A DNA stretch of 64,000 bases from Sporomusa sphaeroides DSM 2875 (GTDB lineage Bacteria; Bacillota; Negativicutes; Sporomusales; Sporomusaceae). Shown piece after piece: positions 25,810 to 35,097 of the stretch. The first letter of the stretch is position 1. Each line of letters begins with the position of its first letter. The position numbers were made by a program, and so were the translations under genes. The stretch lies in contig NZ_CP146991.1 in NCBI RefSeq assembly GCF_001941975.2, positions 1,784,524-1,848,523 of the forward strand, given 5' to 3'. The notes beneath the pieces are model-generated. The model was not told the origin of the DNA and did not search any database. It saw only the letters and a list, made by a program, of their open reading frames with translations.

Positions 25810-26784
25810 ATGCAAGAATTGCTGTATGCCGCCGTGATGGCATTTGCTATCGCCATACTTGCCGGACCGGTGGTTATTCCCATGCTACGACGAATGAAAT
25901 TTGGTCAAAGTATTAGAGAAGAAGGGCCGGAGCGTCACTATGCAAAGGCCGGTACCCCCACTATGGGAGGGGTGCTGATTTTGTTGGCGCTGGTTGTCCC
26001 CAGTCTGATTTTTTCCGGCAACAATCCGGAAGTATTACTAGCCTTATTTGTTACCTTGGGTCATGGCTTGATTGGTTTTCTGGATGATTTTATCAAAGTT
26101 GTGCTTAAGCGCTCATTAGGGCTTAAGGCCCGGCAAAAGCTGCTGGGACAAATTATTATGGCTGTGGCTCTTTCCTATATTGCCAGCATTTATTTTGGGC
26201 GGGGAACAGATTTATGGATCCCTGTTTGGGGAGCCAATGTCGATTTTGGGGCTTTATATTATTTATTAATTTTCCTGGTGCTTGTCGGTACTACCAATGC
26301 AGTCAATCTTACAGACGGTCTTGACGGCCTGGCAGCAGGCACCACAACGGTAGCTGCATTGGCCTATGCCGTAATTTCGCTTTATTTTGGCAAACCTCAT
26401 TTAGCCCTTTTTTGTGCAGCCTTAGCCGGCGCATGTCTTGGTTTTTTACGGTATAATGCTTTTCCCGCGAAAGTCTTTATGGGGGATACTGGTTCGCTGG
26501 CATTAGGGGGAGCACTGGCTGCGGTAGCCGTGATGACCAAAACGGAATTTCTGCTGGTTATCGTCGGGGGTGTATTTGTTATCGAGGCCCTGTCGGTTAT
26601 TATTCAAGTTGTTTCCTTTAAGTCAACAGGCAAACGGGTTTTTAAAATGAGTCCCATTCACCATCACTTTGAATTGTCCGGCTGGACGGAAACCAAGGTA
26701 GTAACCGTGTTCTGGCTGGCAGGTACGTTGTTTGCCGCGATAGCTTTGAGTATCTTGGCGGTCAGCCGGGCAGGAGGTATCTAA
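25810..26784 (+). CDS. mraY: Phospho-MurNAc-pentapeptide transferase MraY
   Basis: 324-residue polytopic membrane enzyme that makes lipid I from UDP-MurNAc-pentapeptide and undecaprenyl phosphate. Landmarks are KAGTPTMGGVLIL (~43-55), GFLDDFIKVVLKRSLGLKAR (catalytic Asp pair, ~92-111), NAVNLTDGLDGLAAGTT (~160-176), KVFMGDTGSLALGG (~220-233) and MSPIHHHFELSGW (~280-292). About ten hydrophobic helices are visible. The ATG follows CAGGAGGTTACC. The murD GTG starts directly after its stop. Confidence 0.96.
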   Translation: MQELLYAAVMAFAIAILAGPVVIPMLRRMKFGQSIREEGPERHYAKAGTPTMGGVLILLALVVPSLIFSGNNPEVLLALFVTLGHGLIGFLDDFIKVVLKRSLGLKARQKLLGQIIMAVALSYIASIYFGRGTDLWIPVWGANVDFGALYYLLIFLVLVGTTNAVNLTDGLDGLAAGTTTVAALAYAVISLYFGKPHLALFCAALAGACLGFLRYNAFPAKVFMGDTGSLALGGALAAVAVMTKTEFLLVIVGGVFVIEALSVIIQVVSFKSTGKRVFKMSPIHHHFELSGWTETKVVTVFWLAGTLFAAIALSILAVSRAGGI

Positions 26785-28164
26785 GTGGTTAAACAGACGG
26801 AATTTGCTAATAAAAAAGTTTTGGTTTTAGGTGCCGGGGTAAGTGGGATTTCGGTAGCTTGTATTTTGCGGAATTTAGGTGCAGCGGTTACATTAAGTGA
26901 TGCCAAGCCTGCCGGGCAGCTTGGCAAGGATTTTTCCGCATTGCAATCAGCCGGCATTGTGCTGGCATTAGGCAACCAGCAGGCAGAGCTTTTGCATGGA
27001 GTAGAGTATTTGGTATTGTCGCCAGGTATATCTATCTATATCCCGCTTGTTGCTGCCGCCCGGGAGCAGGGGATTACTGTCATGAGTGAAGTGGAAGTGG
27101 CCTATCGCCTCAGTGAAGCACCCATTGTGGCGATTACCGGCACGAATGGTAAAACGACGACGACAACCCTTGTCGGCGAAATGCTTAAAACCACCGGACG
27201 GGAAGTAGCTGTTGGAGGCAATATCGGTGCGGCGCTGTCTGAGCAAGCACTGGCAGTGAAGCCGGACGGCATTCTGGTAGCAGAGATATCCAGCTTCCAA
27301 CTGGAAGGTGTTGTTAATTTTAGACCACATATTGCGGCTGTTTTAAATATAACACCAGACCATCTGGACCGGCATCGTACCATGGATATTTATCAGAGAA
27401 TGAAAGAACAAATATTTAACAAGCAGCAAGCTGCTGATTATATAATCCTGAATTATGATGATCCGGTTGTGCGCGATATGGCTAAGCGGGCAGCCGGTAA
27501 AGCAGTTTATTTCAGTCTTACACAATCGCTTGCAGCAGGTGCTTTTGTCGAAGACGGCAATGTCAGAATCAGCTGGAACGGAAAAAAAACCGATATTTGT
27601 GCTGTTAGCGATATAAAAATCAAGGGCGGCCACAATATAGAAAATGCGCTGGCAGCCTGCGCCATCGGCTATTTTGCCGGAGTCCGGCCAGAAGCTATGG
27701 CGGCGATTCTTAAAACCTTTGCCGGTGTTGAGCATCGCCTGGAGTTTGTAGCTGAAATTGACGGTGTAGCTTATTATAATGATTCTAAAGGTACTAATCC
27801 TGAATCCTCGATAAAAGCCCTGAAGGCTTTTGACGAACAGATTATTCTCATTGCCGGCGGGCGGGATAAAAACACAGACCTGACCGAGTTCATGCAGGTG
27901 GCTAAAGAAAAAACTGCTCATGTAATCCTGTTGGGGGAAGCGCAGCAGCGTTTTGCCGAGGCTGCTGCCCGGCAGGACATAAAAAATGTTCACCAGGTAT
28001 TTTCATTTGATGAGGCGGTAACCCTTGCTCACAGTGTGGCCCAACCGCCGCAAGTGGTGCTATTGTCACCGGCTTGTGCCAGCTATGATATGTTTGATAA
28101 TTATGAACAGCGGGGGAAAGCCTTCAAAGATTTGGTACACCGGTTAGTGAGTTTAAAGCCATAA
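26785..28164 (+). CDS. murD: UDP-MurNAc-L-Ala:D-Glu ligase MurD
   Basis: 459 residues. The N-terminal Rossmann start is KKVLVLGAGVSGISVACIL. The ATP site is VAITGTNGKTTTTTLVGEML (~113-132), followed by VAEISSFQLEGVVNFRP and LNITPDHLDRH. The C-terminal domain has NDSKGTNPESSIKALKAF, IILIAGGRDKNTDL and LLSPACASYDMFDNYEQRG. It adds D-glutamate to UDP-MurNAc-L-alanine. The GTG start has GCAGGAGGT six bases upstream, inside the end of mraY. Confidence 0.95.
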   Translation: MVKQTEFANKKVLVLGAGVSGISVACILRNLGAAVTLSDAKPAGQLGKDFSALQSAGIVLALGNQQAELLHGVEYLVLSPGISIYIPLVAAAREQGITVMSEVEVAYRLSEAPIVAITGTNGKTTTTTLVGEMLKTTGREVAVGGNIGAALSEQALAVKPDGILVAEISSFQLEGVVNFRPHIAAVLNITPDHLDRHRTMDIYQRMKEQIFNKQQAADYIILNYDDPVVRDMAKRAAGKAVYFSLTQSLAAGAFVEDGNVRISWNGKKTDICAVSDIKIKGGHNIENALAACAIGYFAGVRPEAMAAILKTFAGVEHRLEFVAEIDGVAYYNDSKGTNPESSIKALKAFDEQIILIAGGRDKNTDLTEFMQVAKEKTAHVILLGEAQQRFAEAAARQDIKNVHQVFSFDEAVTLAHSVAQPPQVVLLSPACASYDMFDNYEQRGKAFKDLVHRLVSLKP

Positions 28165-28200
28165 GTTGTTGAATTGCGTTTGGTTAAGGGGGGAGCGGGA

Positions 28201-29304
28201 GTGGTAGGCAGACCTAAGTCGCCCGATTATGTCATCTTTTTTGCCATCATTGGTTTATTGGGGTTTGGGATAGTAATGGTATATAGCGCCAGTGCTGTTT
28301 CTGCATATGTCAACTATAATGACAGCTACTATTTTCTAAAACGCCAGATAATCTGGGCCGTGCTGGGAATTCTGGCGATGCTGCTTACCATGAATATTGA
28401 TTATCACGCCTGGCGAAATTTAGCTAAGCCAATCATGCTGGTTACGCTGCTATTGCTAGTGCTTGTCCTCGTTCCCGGGTTAGGTAAAGTAGTCAATGGT
28501 GCCAGGCGTTGGCTGGGGTTTGGTTCACTCTATCTGCAACCGTCAGAAATAGCCAAATTATGCATGGTGCTCTTTACCGCCAACCGTTTAGCTCTGACGC
28601 AAGATAAAATCGGCAGCTTTATGAAAGGTGTTGCTCCCCAGTTAGCTATACTTTTGGTGGTATTTGGCTTAATCTTAAAAGAACCTGATTTAGGTACGGC
28701 CCTGGTTATCGGTGGTACGGTCTTTATTCTGTTGTTTGCCGCCGGTGCTAAACTGGCGCATTTGGGTTCTTTAGGGGCAGTCGGCGTTCTCGGCATTGTT
28801 GGGCTCATTATTGCCGAACCATATCGGTTAAAGCGTCTATTGGCGTTTAGTGATCCGTGGGCAGATCCGCTAAATAGCGGCTATCATATTATTCAGTCTT
28901 TATATGCTATTGGTTCAGGCGGCTTATTTGGCGTTGGACTGGGACGCAGCCGGGAAAAATTCTTATATCTGCCTGAACCGCACACCGATTTTATCTTTGC
29001 CATTTTAGGGGAAGAACTTGGGTTTATTGGTACGGCCACTGTTCTTATCCTGTTCTTCTTATTTGCCTGGCGTGGCTTTAAAATAGCTATCTCGGCGCCG
29101 GATATTTATGGCAGTTTGCTGGCTGCCGGCATAACCAGTATGATTGTTTTACAGGCGCTGATGAATATCGCAGTAGTTACCGCCTCGATGCCGGTAACCG
29201 GAATACCGCTGCCCTTTCTCAGCTTTGGGGGCTCGGCTCTGATTTTTACCATGGCCGGAGTGGGTATTCTGCTTAATGTTTCGCGATATGTCAGCTGGAA
29301 ATGA
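28201..29304 (+). CDS. ftsW: Peptidoglycan glycosyltransferase FtsW (SEDS family; SpoVE-like)
   Basis: SEDS protein of ~367 residues with about ten membrane helices. VMVYSASAVSAYVNYNDSYY is the N-terminal motif. LKEPDLGTALVIGGT holds the conserved catalytic-region Asp, then GIPLPFLSFGGSALI near the C-terminus. It polymerises lipid II at the septum with the class B PBP encoded upstream. The GTG at 28201 is preceded by AAGGGGGGAG at five bases. The TTG at 28174 would lie before that ribosome binding site. Bacillus has SpoVE in the same place, so a sporulation role cannot be excluded. Confidence 0.93.
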   Translation: MVGRPKSPDYVIFFAIIGLLGFGIVMVYSASAVSAYVNYNDSYYFLKRQIIWAVLGILAMLLTMNIDYHAWRNLAKPIMLVTLLLLVLVLVPGLGKVVNGARRWLGFGSLYLQPSEIAKLCMVLFTANRLALTQDKIGSFMKGVAPQLAILLVVFGLILKEPDLGTALVIGGTVFILLFAAGAKLAHLGSLGAVGVLGIVGLIIAEPYRLKRLLAFSDPWADPLNSGYHIIQSLYAIGSGGLFGVGLGRSREKFLYLPEPHTDFIFAILGEELGFIGTATVLILFFLFAWRGFKIAISAPDIYGSLLAAGITSMIVLQALMNIAVVTASMPVTGIPLPFLSFGGSALIFTMAGVGILLNVSRYVSWK

Positions 29305-29321
29305 ATGTAGGGGGCAAACCT

Positions 29322-30440
29322 ATGCGGATGATTATTTCTGGCGGGGGGACAGGTGGGCACATCTACCCCGCCATTACTATCGCAAGAGAGATAGCCAAGT
29401 TGGCCGAGCACTGTGAAATACTATTTGTGGGAACAAAACAAGGTCTGGAAGCCGATATTATTCCTAAAGAAGGTTTTGACTTTACCACCATTGAGGTGCG
29501 CGGTCTTGAACGCAAACTCTCCTGGAAAAATGTGCAGACTTTGTTTAATACGGCAGGCGGTGTTTGGAAATCTATCCGGATTGTCAAGGCTTTTAAGCCA
29601 GATGTTGTTATCGGCACCGGCGGCTATGTATGTGGTCCGGTGCTGCTCAGTGCCAGTTTGCTTAAGATACCGTCGATGATTCAGGAACAGAATGTTATAC
29701 CAGGCATTACGAATAAAATTCTGGCACGCTTTGTTGACAAAATCGCTATCGGCTACCAGGAGGCCCGGGGATATTTTACCGAATACAAGCCTGAACAAAT
29801 TATCTTTACCGGTAATCCTATCAGGCCGGAAGTCATGTCGGCAACACGCGAGGAAGGACAGGCTGCCTTGGGGCTTAGCTCTGCCAGACTCACCCTGTTG
29901 GTTGTCGGCGGCAGTCGCGGGGCCCGCAGTATTAATAACGCTATGCTTGGTGTTCACAAACATTTTAGCGGTAACAAGCGTATTCAAATATTGCATGTGA
30001 CAGGACAAAACGAGTATAATAGCATAGTTGGCAATAATAAGCAAGCTGGTATAGACATTTCCAGTGATGGTAATATTATCATCAAACCGTATTTGTATAA
30101 TATGCCGTTAGCGTTAGCGGCGGCTGATTTGGCTATTTTCCGGGCTGGAGCAGTGGGATTGGCTGAATTAACAGCCCGAGGCATTCCGGCAATACTTGTA
30201 CCCTATCCGTATGCGGCTGAAAATCATCAGGAATTCAATGCACAAGCTCTCGCAAAACAGGGAGCAGCCTGTGTTATTGCCGATAAGGAATTATCAAGTG
30301 CTATACTAATAGATACAATTGAAAGGCTGCTGGACAACCCGGAAGCACTTGCCGATATGGCGAAAAAGAGCAAAGAGTTAGGGCGCCCGCAAGCGGCAGA
30401 AACCATTGCCCGTTTAGCGCTTAGTCTGAAAAAACCTTAA
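29322..30440 (+). CDS. murG: Lipid II synthase MurG (GlcNAc transferase)
   Basis: 372 residues, GT-B fold, membrane-associated. N-terminal MRMIISGGGTGGHIYPAITI with the G-loop, VIGTGGYVCGPVLLSA (~88-103), QEQNVIPGITNKILAR, then VVGGSRGARSINNAML (~185-200) and FRAGAVGLAELTARGIPAIL (~262-281). It transfers GlcNAc from UDP-GlcNAc to lipid I. The ATG at 29322 follows TAGGGGGC. The earlier ATG at 29301 adds seven non-homologous residues. A 135-nt gap follows (30441-30575) in which I see nothing definite. Confidence 0.95.
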   Translation: MRMIISGGGTGGHIYPAITIAREIAKLAEHCEILFVGTKQGLEADIIPKEGFDFTTIEVRGLERKLSWKNVQTLFNTAGGVWKSIRIVKAFKPDVVIGTGGYVCGPVLLSASLLKIPSMIQEQNVIPGITNKILARFVDKIAIGYQEARGYFTEYKPEQIIFTGNPIRPEVMSATREEGQAALGLSSARLTLLVVGGSRGARSINNAMLGVHKHFSGNKRIQILHVTGQNEYNSIVGNNKQAGIDISSDGNIIIKPYLYNMPLALAAADLAIFRAGAVGLAELTARGIPAILVPYPYAAENHQEFNAQALAKQGAACVIADKELSSAILIDTIERLLDNPEALADMAKKSKELGRPQAAETIARLALSLKKP

Positions 30441-30575
30441 ACGCGGGGTATAAGGTAACAATGGCTGTAAGCACTGCATACACTATGATATGCCTAGGCA
30501 GCAGCCGGATAGGCTGGGAATAACTCTTTCTGCGGATGCGGTATCGAGGGGTGCGCAAGAAAGGGGAGAAATATC

Positions 30576-31955
30576 ATGTTAAATACTATAAAAAGAATTC
30601 ACTTTATTGGTATCGGTGGCTCAGGTATGAGTGCTATTGCCAAAGTACTGCTGGATATGGGGTATGCTGTATCTGGGTCTGACGCCCAAAAATCAGCTGT
30701 TACAGCCAAACTTGAGCAGGCGGGTGCAGTAGTGTATACTGGCCACAATTATGAAAATATCGGTGACGCGCAAGCTGTGGTTGTTTCCACCGCTATTCCC
30801 GAAACCAATCCGGAGGTCCGGGCCGCAAGGGAAAACGCAATTCCTGTATACCACCGGGCTGATATACTGGCGTTTCTGATGGCCAGGCGGCAGGGCATAG
30901 CTGTAGCCGGTGCTCATGGCAAGACCACAACGACTTCCATAATTGCTCTCATGCTGGAAAAGTCAGGTATGGACCCGACGATAATCATTGGTGGTGAATT
31001 AGAATCCATAGGCGGCAGCGCCAAACTCGGTCAGGGCCGGTATTTGGTGGCGGAAGCCGATGAAAGCGATGCTTCTTTTTTGAAGCTTTCACCGCAAATT
31101 GCAGTTGTTACTAATATTGAAAATGACCATATGGATTACTACAAGACTATGGACAATATATTACGCACTTTCGAGGAGTTTTTACATAAGCTTGAGGCGG
31201 CAGACGGGCTGGCCGTACTATGCTTTGACAACGCTTATGTAAGAAATATAGCGTCTAAGTTGGATCGGCGCTATGTAAGTTATGCACTGAATCATGAAGC
31301 AGATTATACCGCACGTAATATAAAATCCGACGGTCCGGTTACCATCTTTGATGTATATCACCGGGGAGAATCATTAGGTACGGCAAGGATTTGTGTGCCT
31401 GGCATGCACAATGTGGCCAATGCCTTAGCGGCAGTAGCTGTAGGCAGGGAAGCCGGGCTCAGTTTTTCGCAGATCGTGGATGGTCTTGGCCTGTTCCAGG
31501 GCGCTAAACGCCGGTTTCAGTCCAAAGGGCGGGTTAATGGTATTTGGGTAGTGGATGATTATGCCCACCACCCTACGGAAATTACTACCACTTTGTCAGG
31601 TGCAAGGCAGACGCAACCTAAGCGTTTAATCTGTGTCTTCCAGCCGCACCGGTATACGCGTACCAAATTTTTATGCCAGGAATTCGGCGGTGCTTTCACT
31701 TCGGCTGATTTACTGATTCTTACCGACATTTATTCGGCCGGTGAACAACCTATTCCCGGAGTTAGCGGTGAAAGTCTCAAAGCTGAGGTTGAGAGGCAAT
31801 CCAGTCAGCAGGTAACTTATATACCGGACAAAAGTAAAATTGCCCGGTATCTGGCCGAAATTGCCGAGCCCGGAGATTTGATAATGACTATGGGAGCTGG
31901 TAATATTTATGAGGTTGGTGAAGAATTGGTAGAAAAGCTTATGCAAAAATTATAA
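30576..31955 (+). CDS. murC: UDP-MurNAc:L-alanine ligase MurC
   Basis: 459 residues. IHFIGIGGSGMSAIAKVLLD is the dinucleotide-binding-like start. The ATP site is AVAGAHGKTTTTSIIALML (~109-127), followed by YLVAEADESDASFLKLSP and TNIENDHMDYY. The C-terminal domain has VVDDYAHHPTEITTTLSGAR, VFQPHRYTRTK and TMGAGNIYEVGE. It performs the first amino-acid addition to UDP-MurNAc. The ribosome binding site AAAGGGGAG is clear. In many Firmicutes murB follows; here murA does. Confidence 0.95.
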   Translation: MLNTIKRIHFIGIGGSGMSAIAKVLLDMGYAVSGSDAQKSAVTAKLEQAGAVVYTGHNYENIGDAQAVVVSTAIPETNPEVRAARENAIPVYHRADILAFLMARRQGIAVAGAHGKTTTTSIIALMLEKSGMDPTIIIGGELESIGGSAKLGQGRYLVAEADESDASFLKLSPQIAVVTNIENDHMDYYKTMDNILRTFEEFLHKLEAADGLAVLCFDNAYVRNIASKLDRRYVSYALNHEADYTARNIKSDGPVTIFDVYHRGESLGTARICVPGMHNVANALAAVAVGREAGLSFSQIVDGLGLFQGAKRRFQSKGRVNGIWVVDDYAHHPTEITTTLSGARQTQPKRLICVFQPHRYTRTKFLCQEFGGAFTSADLLILTDIYSAGEQPIPGVSGESLKAEVERQSSQQVTYIPDKSKIARYLAEIAEPGDLIMTMGAGNIYEVGEELVEKLMQKL

Positions 31956-32029
31956 TTTAATTTATAGAGGATTTTGGAGAGCTTAGAGATAAGATGTAGG
32001 GTGATTGTACTTTTCTAGGAGGGAAGACG

Positions 32030-33277
32030 ATGGAGAAATTTATCGTCAAAGGAGAAGTACAACTATGTGGCAGTGTCCGGATCAGCGGGGCCAAAAATGC
32101 CACTTTGCCAATTATGGCGGCAACGCTTCTATGTTCCGGTGTCAGCGTTATTCATGACGTTCCTTTTTTGCGTGATATTCAGGCCATGCAGGATATTTTG
32201 ACACTGCTTGGAGCCAAGATATCCAGGCAGGACCATACCATGCTTATTGATACTACCAACGTCAGTAAGGCTGAAATCCCCGAACATTTGATGCGGGAAA
32301 TGCGAGCCTCAGTATTTTTAATGGGGCCACTATTAGGAAGATTCCGTAAAGTTAGAGTGTCTTATCCCGGCGGTTGCGCTATCGGACCTCGACCAATCAA
32401 TCTACATATTAAAGCTCTAGAGAGAATTGGCGCAAAAGTTGACGAAAGTTTTGGTTTTATCGATGCCGAAGCAGTAGAACTGACAGGGGGCGAAGTTAAC
32501 TTCGATTTTCCCAGTGTTGGTGCTACCGAAAATGCCATGATGGCCGCTGTACTGGCTAAGGGTACTACCATTATTCGTAATGCGGCTCGTGAACCGGAAA
32601 TTGCTGATTTGCAGGCTTTTTTGAATAAAATGGGGGCAAAAGTCAGCGGCGCAGGTACTGACACTATCAGGATTAATGGTGTAAATAAACTGGTTCCTGC
32701 CGAACATACGGTAATGTGCGACAGAATTGAAGCCGGTACTTTTTTGATCGCGGGAGTTATGACCCGCGGTGATATTGTTATCGAAAATATTGTTCCCGAA
32801 TATTTATTTTCAGTGACCGATAAGCTTCAGGAAATTGGAGCGCAGATAACAACAGGCAATGATTTTATCAGAATAAAGGCCGGGGAGCTTAGAGGTGTCG
32901 ATATTAAAACACTGCCATATCCCGGTTTTCCCACCGATTTGCAAGCACCCATGCTCTCCTTAGTAACCATTGCCAAAGGGACCAGTATTATTACCGAAAC
33001 TATTTTTGAGAACCGGTTTAAGCATGTTGATGAGCTTACCCGAATGGGGGCCAAAATCAAGGTGGAAGGCCGTACTGCCATTATCCGCGGGGTAGCGAGC
33101 CTGACAGGCGCCATTGTGGCTGCTCCTGATTTGCGCGCCGGCAGTGCGCTGGTTTTGGCGGCATTAACGGCGAAAGGCACCACCGAGATTGAACAGGTAT
33201 ATCATATTGAGCGCGGTTATGAAAATTTAGAGCAAAAGTTGCAGTCTTTAGGAGCACAAATTGTAAGGACAGGGTAA
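32030..33277 (+). CDS. murA: UDP-GlcNAc 1-carboxyvinyltransferase MurA
   Basis: 415 residues with two EPSP-synthase-like domains. N-terminal SGAKNATLPIMAA, and the active-site loop VRVSYPGGCAIGPRPINLHI with Cys116, the residue alkylated by fosfomycin. Cys is retained, so the enzyme should be fosfomycin-sensitive. Later blocks are ENAMMAAVLAKG, MCDRIEAGTFLIAG and GFPTDLQAPMLSL. It commits UDP-GlcNAc to peptidoglycan synthesis. The ribosome binding site is TAGGAGGGAAG. ddl follows after 17 nt. Confidence 0.95.
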   Translation: MEKFIVKGEVQLCGSVRISGAKNATLPIMAATLLCSGVSVIHDVPFLRDIQAMQDILTLLGAKISRQDHTMLIDTTNVSKAEIPEHLMREMRASVFLMGPLLGRFRKVRVSYPGGCAIGPRPINLHIKALERIGAKVDESFGFIDAEAVELTGGEVNFDFPSVGATENAMMAAVLAKGTTIIRNAAREPEIADLQAFLNKMGAKVSGAGTDTIRINGVNKLVPAEHTVMCDRIEAGTFLIAGVMTRGDIVIENIVPEYLFSVTDKLQEIGAQITTGNDFIRIKAGELRGVDIKTLPYPGFPTDLQAPMLSLVTIAKGTSIITETIFENRFKHVDELTRMGAKIKVEGRTAIIRGVASLTGAIVAAPDLRAGSALVLAALTAKGTTEIEQVYHIERGYENLEQKLQSLGAQIVRTG

Positions 33278-33294
33278 CTAAAGGGGGATTTTTT

Positions 33295-34227
33295 ATGAAA
33301 AACAAAAAAATTGCAGTTGTTATGGGTGGGCCGTCGTCTGAACGAGAAGTATCGTTAAATACAGGGCGGGCTATTTTAACAGCGCTGCGAGAAAAAGGGT
33401 ATACTGCCGTTGGCGTAGACCTTGATCCCCCTAATTTCATTGAACAGCTTAAACAAGAGCAGATTGATGTAGTCTTTAATGCTATTCATGGACTGTATGG
33501 TGAAGACGGACTGATGCAAGGCACCCTGGAGATGCTGGGAATACCGTATACCGGTTCAGGAGTGTTAGCCAGTGCGATGGCCATGGATAAAGCGATAACC
33601 AAGCGCTTGTTTATGTCTGCAGGGATACCTACCCCGCAGTCCCGGCTGTACAGCAAACAGGATACAGATTTGGCTTTGGTGGCAGAGGATATTTTAACTA
33701 CCTTTGGTGTGCCGGTAGTAGTAAAAGCCGCCGCTCAGGGCTCAAGCATCGGTGTCATCATTGTCGAAAAGGCCGGTGATATTGAGTCTGCTGTGCGGGA
33801 AGCCTTTAACTACAGCGGTCACATTGTTGTTGAAGAATTTATCCGGGGGAAAGAGCTGACTGTTTCCATCCTTGGCACAGGCTCGCCGGAGGCACTGCCC
33901 ATCATCGAAATAGTACCCCAATCCGGACGGTATGATTATCGGTCTAAATATACTAAGGGAGCCACCGAATATATTGTGCCGGCCAGACTGGAAACCCAGG
34001 TTGCCGACCATGTACAACGCATAGCGCTTGCCGCATATAAGCTGCTGGGCTGCCGGGGGATTGGCCGGGTTGACGTCATGCTGGGCAACGATAATCAGCC
34101 TCATGTTCTGGAAATTAATACTATTCCAGGCATGACGGCTACCAGCCTTGTGCCCAAGGCAGCAGCTGCTGTCGGTATAGGTTTTGACGAATTGTGTGAA
34201 CGCATTTTGTTGATGGTAGCTGAATAA
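33295..34227 (+). CDS. ddl: D-alanine--D-alanine ligase Ddl
   Basis: 310-residue ATP-grasp enzyme. N-terminal IAVVMGGPSSEREVSLNTGR, NAIHGLYGEDGLMQGTLEML, the ATP-binding VVVKAAAQGSSIGVIIVEK, FIRGKELTVSILG, and the C-terminal metal-binding HVLEINTIPGMTATSLVPKA. The short length is the DdlB type common in dcw clusters. It makes the dipeptide used by MurF encoded upstream. It follows murA after 17 nt with AAAGGGGGA as ribosome binding site, and a terminator closes this sub-operon at 34234. Confidence 0.95.
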   Translation: MKNKKIAVVMGGPSSEREVSLNTGRAILTALREKGYTAVGVDLDPPNFIEQLKQEQIDVVFNAIHGLYGEDGLMQGTLEMLGIPYTGSGVLASAMAMDKAITKRLFMSAGIPTPQSRLYSKQDTDLALVAEDILTTFGVPVVVKAAAQGSSIGVIIVEKAGDIESAVREAFNYSGHIVVEEFIRGKELTVSILGTGSPEALPIIEIVPQSGRYDYRSKYTKGATEYIVPARLETQVADHVQRIALAAYKLLGCRGIGRVDVMLGNDNQPHVLEINTIPGMTATSLVPKAAAAVGIGFDELCERILLMVAE

Positions 34228-34233
34228 AAGGTG

Positions 34234-34265
34234 AAATGGGCAGTATTAACTGCTCATTTTTTTAT
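34234..34265 (+). terminator. Terminator between ddl and ftsQ
   Basis: AAATGGGCAGT, loop ATTA, ACTGCTCATTT (one G-T pair), then a T-run to 34265. It splits the dcw cluster into mraZ-to-ddl and ftsQ-to-ftsZ transcription blocks. A TATAAT-like -10 follows at ~34289 with a poor -35. Confidence 0.8.
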
Positions 34266-34324
34266 TTCTTTAGCGGACAATCCGTTGTATAATTACTGCA
34301 TAAGGTGTCTACAGGAGTGATTGC

Positions 34325-35071
34325 ATGCAAACGGCAGAACGCTTGAAAGCGGACAGGAAGCGCCGGGCTTCGCGATTCGCGCTTTGTCTGGCGGCTTTAG
34401 CAGTGCTGATAGCATTTTTTTTATTTATTAATTCTTCCTATTTTACGGTAGGGACAGTCGTTGTCTCAGGCAATAAGTATATTGCTGTCGAAGATGTATT
34501 GCGTGTTGCGGGTGTTCCTGAACAAGTAAATATTTTTCGGCTGAAAACCCCTGAAATACGGGACCGATTGCTGAATGACCTGCGGGTGGCTGAAGTGCAG
34601 GTTGAAAGAGAATTTCCGGCTACTATCGGTATTCATATTCAGGAACGTCAGCCGTTGGCATTTGTCGCCAATCAGTATGGTTTTGTGGAAATTGACAGGC
34701 AGGGCATAGTTATGGCGGCTTTTAAAAATTTGAAACAAGTCAAAGTGCCTGTTATTACCGGCGTCCGTTTGGGGAATGTATATGTTGGTGACCAAGTGAA
34801 TAATCCTGGACTTTTAAATGTATTAACATACTTGGCGGCGCTGGATGAGGAGGTCTTAAACCAATTATCCGAGGTCAACATTAAGTCTGCTGATGAACTT
34901 GTAGCTTATACCACCGGCTCGATTTATATTCGGGTTGGTGACAATCAACGGCTTATGGAAAAAGCCAAATTAACAGGTGAAATTTTACAGGAAATTTCCG
35001 CAAAAAAAATGGTTGTTGAATATATAGATCTTAACTATACTTCACCCATTATCAAAATACGGGACAAATAA
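34325..35071 (+). CDS. ftsQ: Cell division protein FtsQ/DivIB (POTRA domain)
   Basis: 248 residues. A short basic cytoplasmic tail (RLKADRKRRASRFALC), one transmembrane helix (~18-38), then a POTRA domain beginning FTVGTVVVSGNKYIAVEDVL (~41-60) and the beta domain with ERQPLAFVANQYGFVEIDRQ (~103-122) and PVITGVRLGN. It acts outside the membrane with FtsL and DivIC to control septal synthesis. The ATG follows ACAGGAGTG. Its position upstream of ftsA/ftsZ is canonical. Confidence 0.9.
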   Translation: MQTAERLKADRKRRASRFALCLAALAVLIAFFLFINSSYFTVGTVVVSGNKYIAVEDVLRVAGVPEQVNIFRLKTPEIRDRLLNDLRVAEVQVEREFPATIGIHIQERQPLAFVANQYGFVEIDRQGIVMAAFKNLKQVKVPVITGVRLGNVYVGDQVNNPGLLNVLTYLAALDEEVLNQLSEVNIKSADELVAYTTGSIYIRVGDNQRLMEKAKLTGEILQEISAKKMVVEYIDLNYTSPIIKIRDK

Positions 35072-35097
35072 GGTGTAATTGGAAAGGAGACGATATT

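Noticed and set aside
27343-27993. 216-codon minus-strand frame inside murD
   Set aside because: It is antisense to conserved murD sequence, shows no domain and no ribosome binding site. Other long antisense frames in the cob and dcw genes were dismissed for the same reason.
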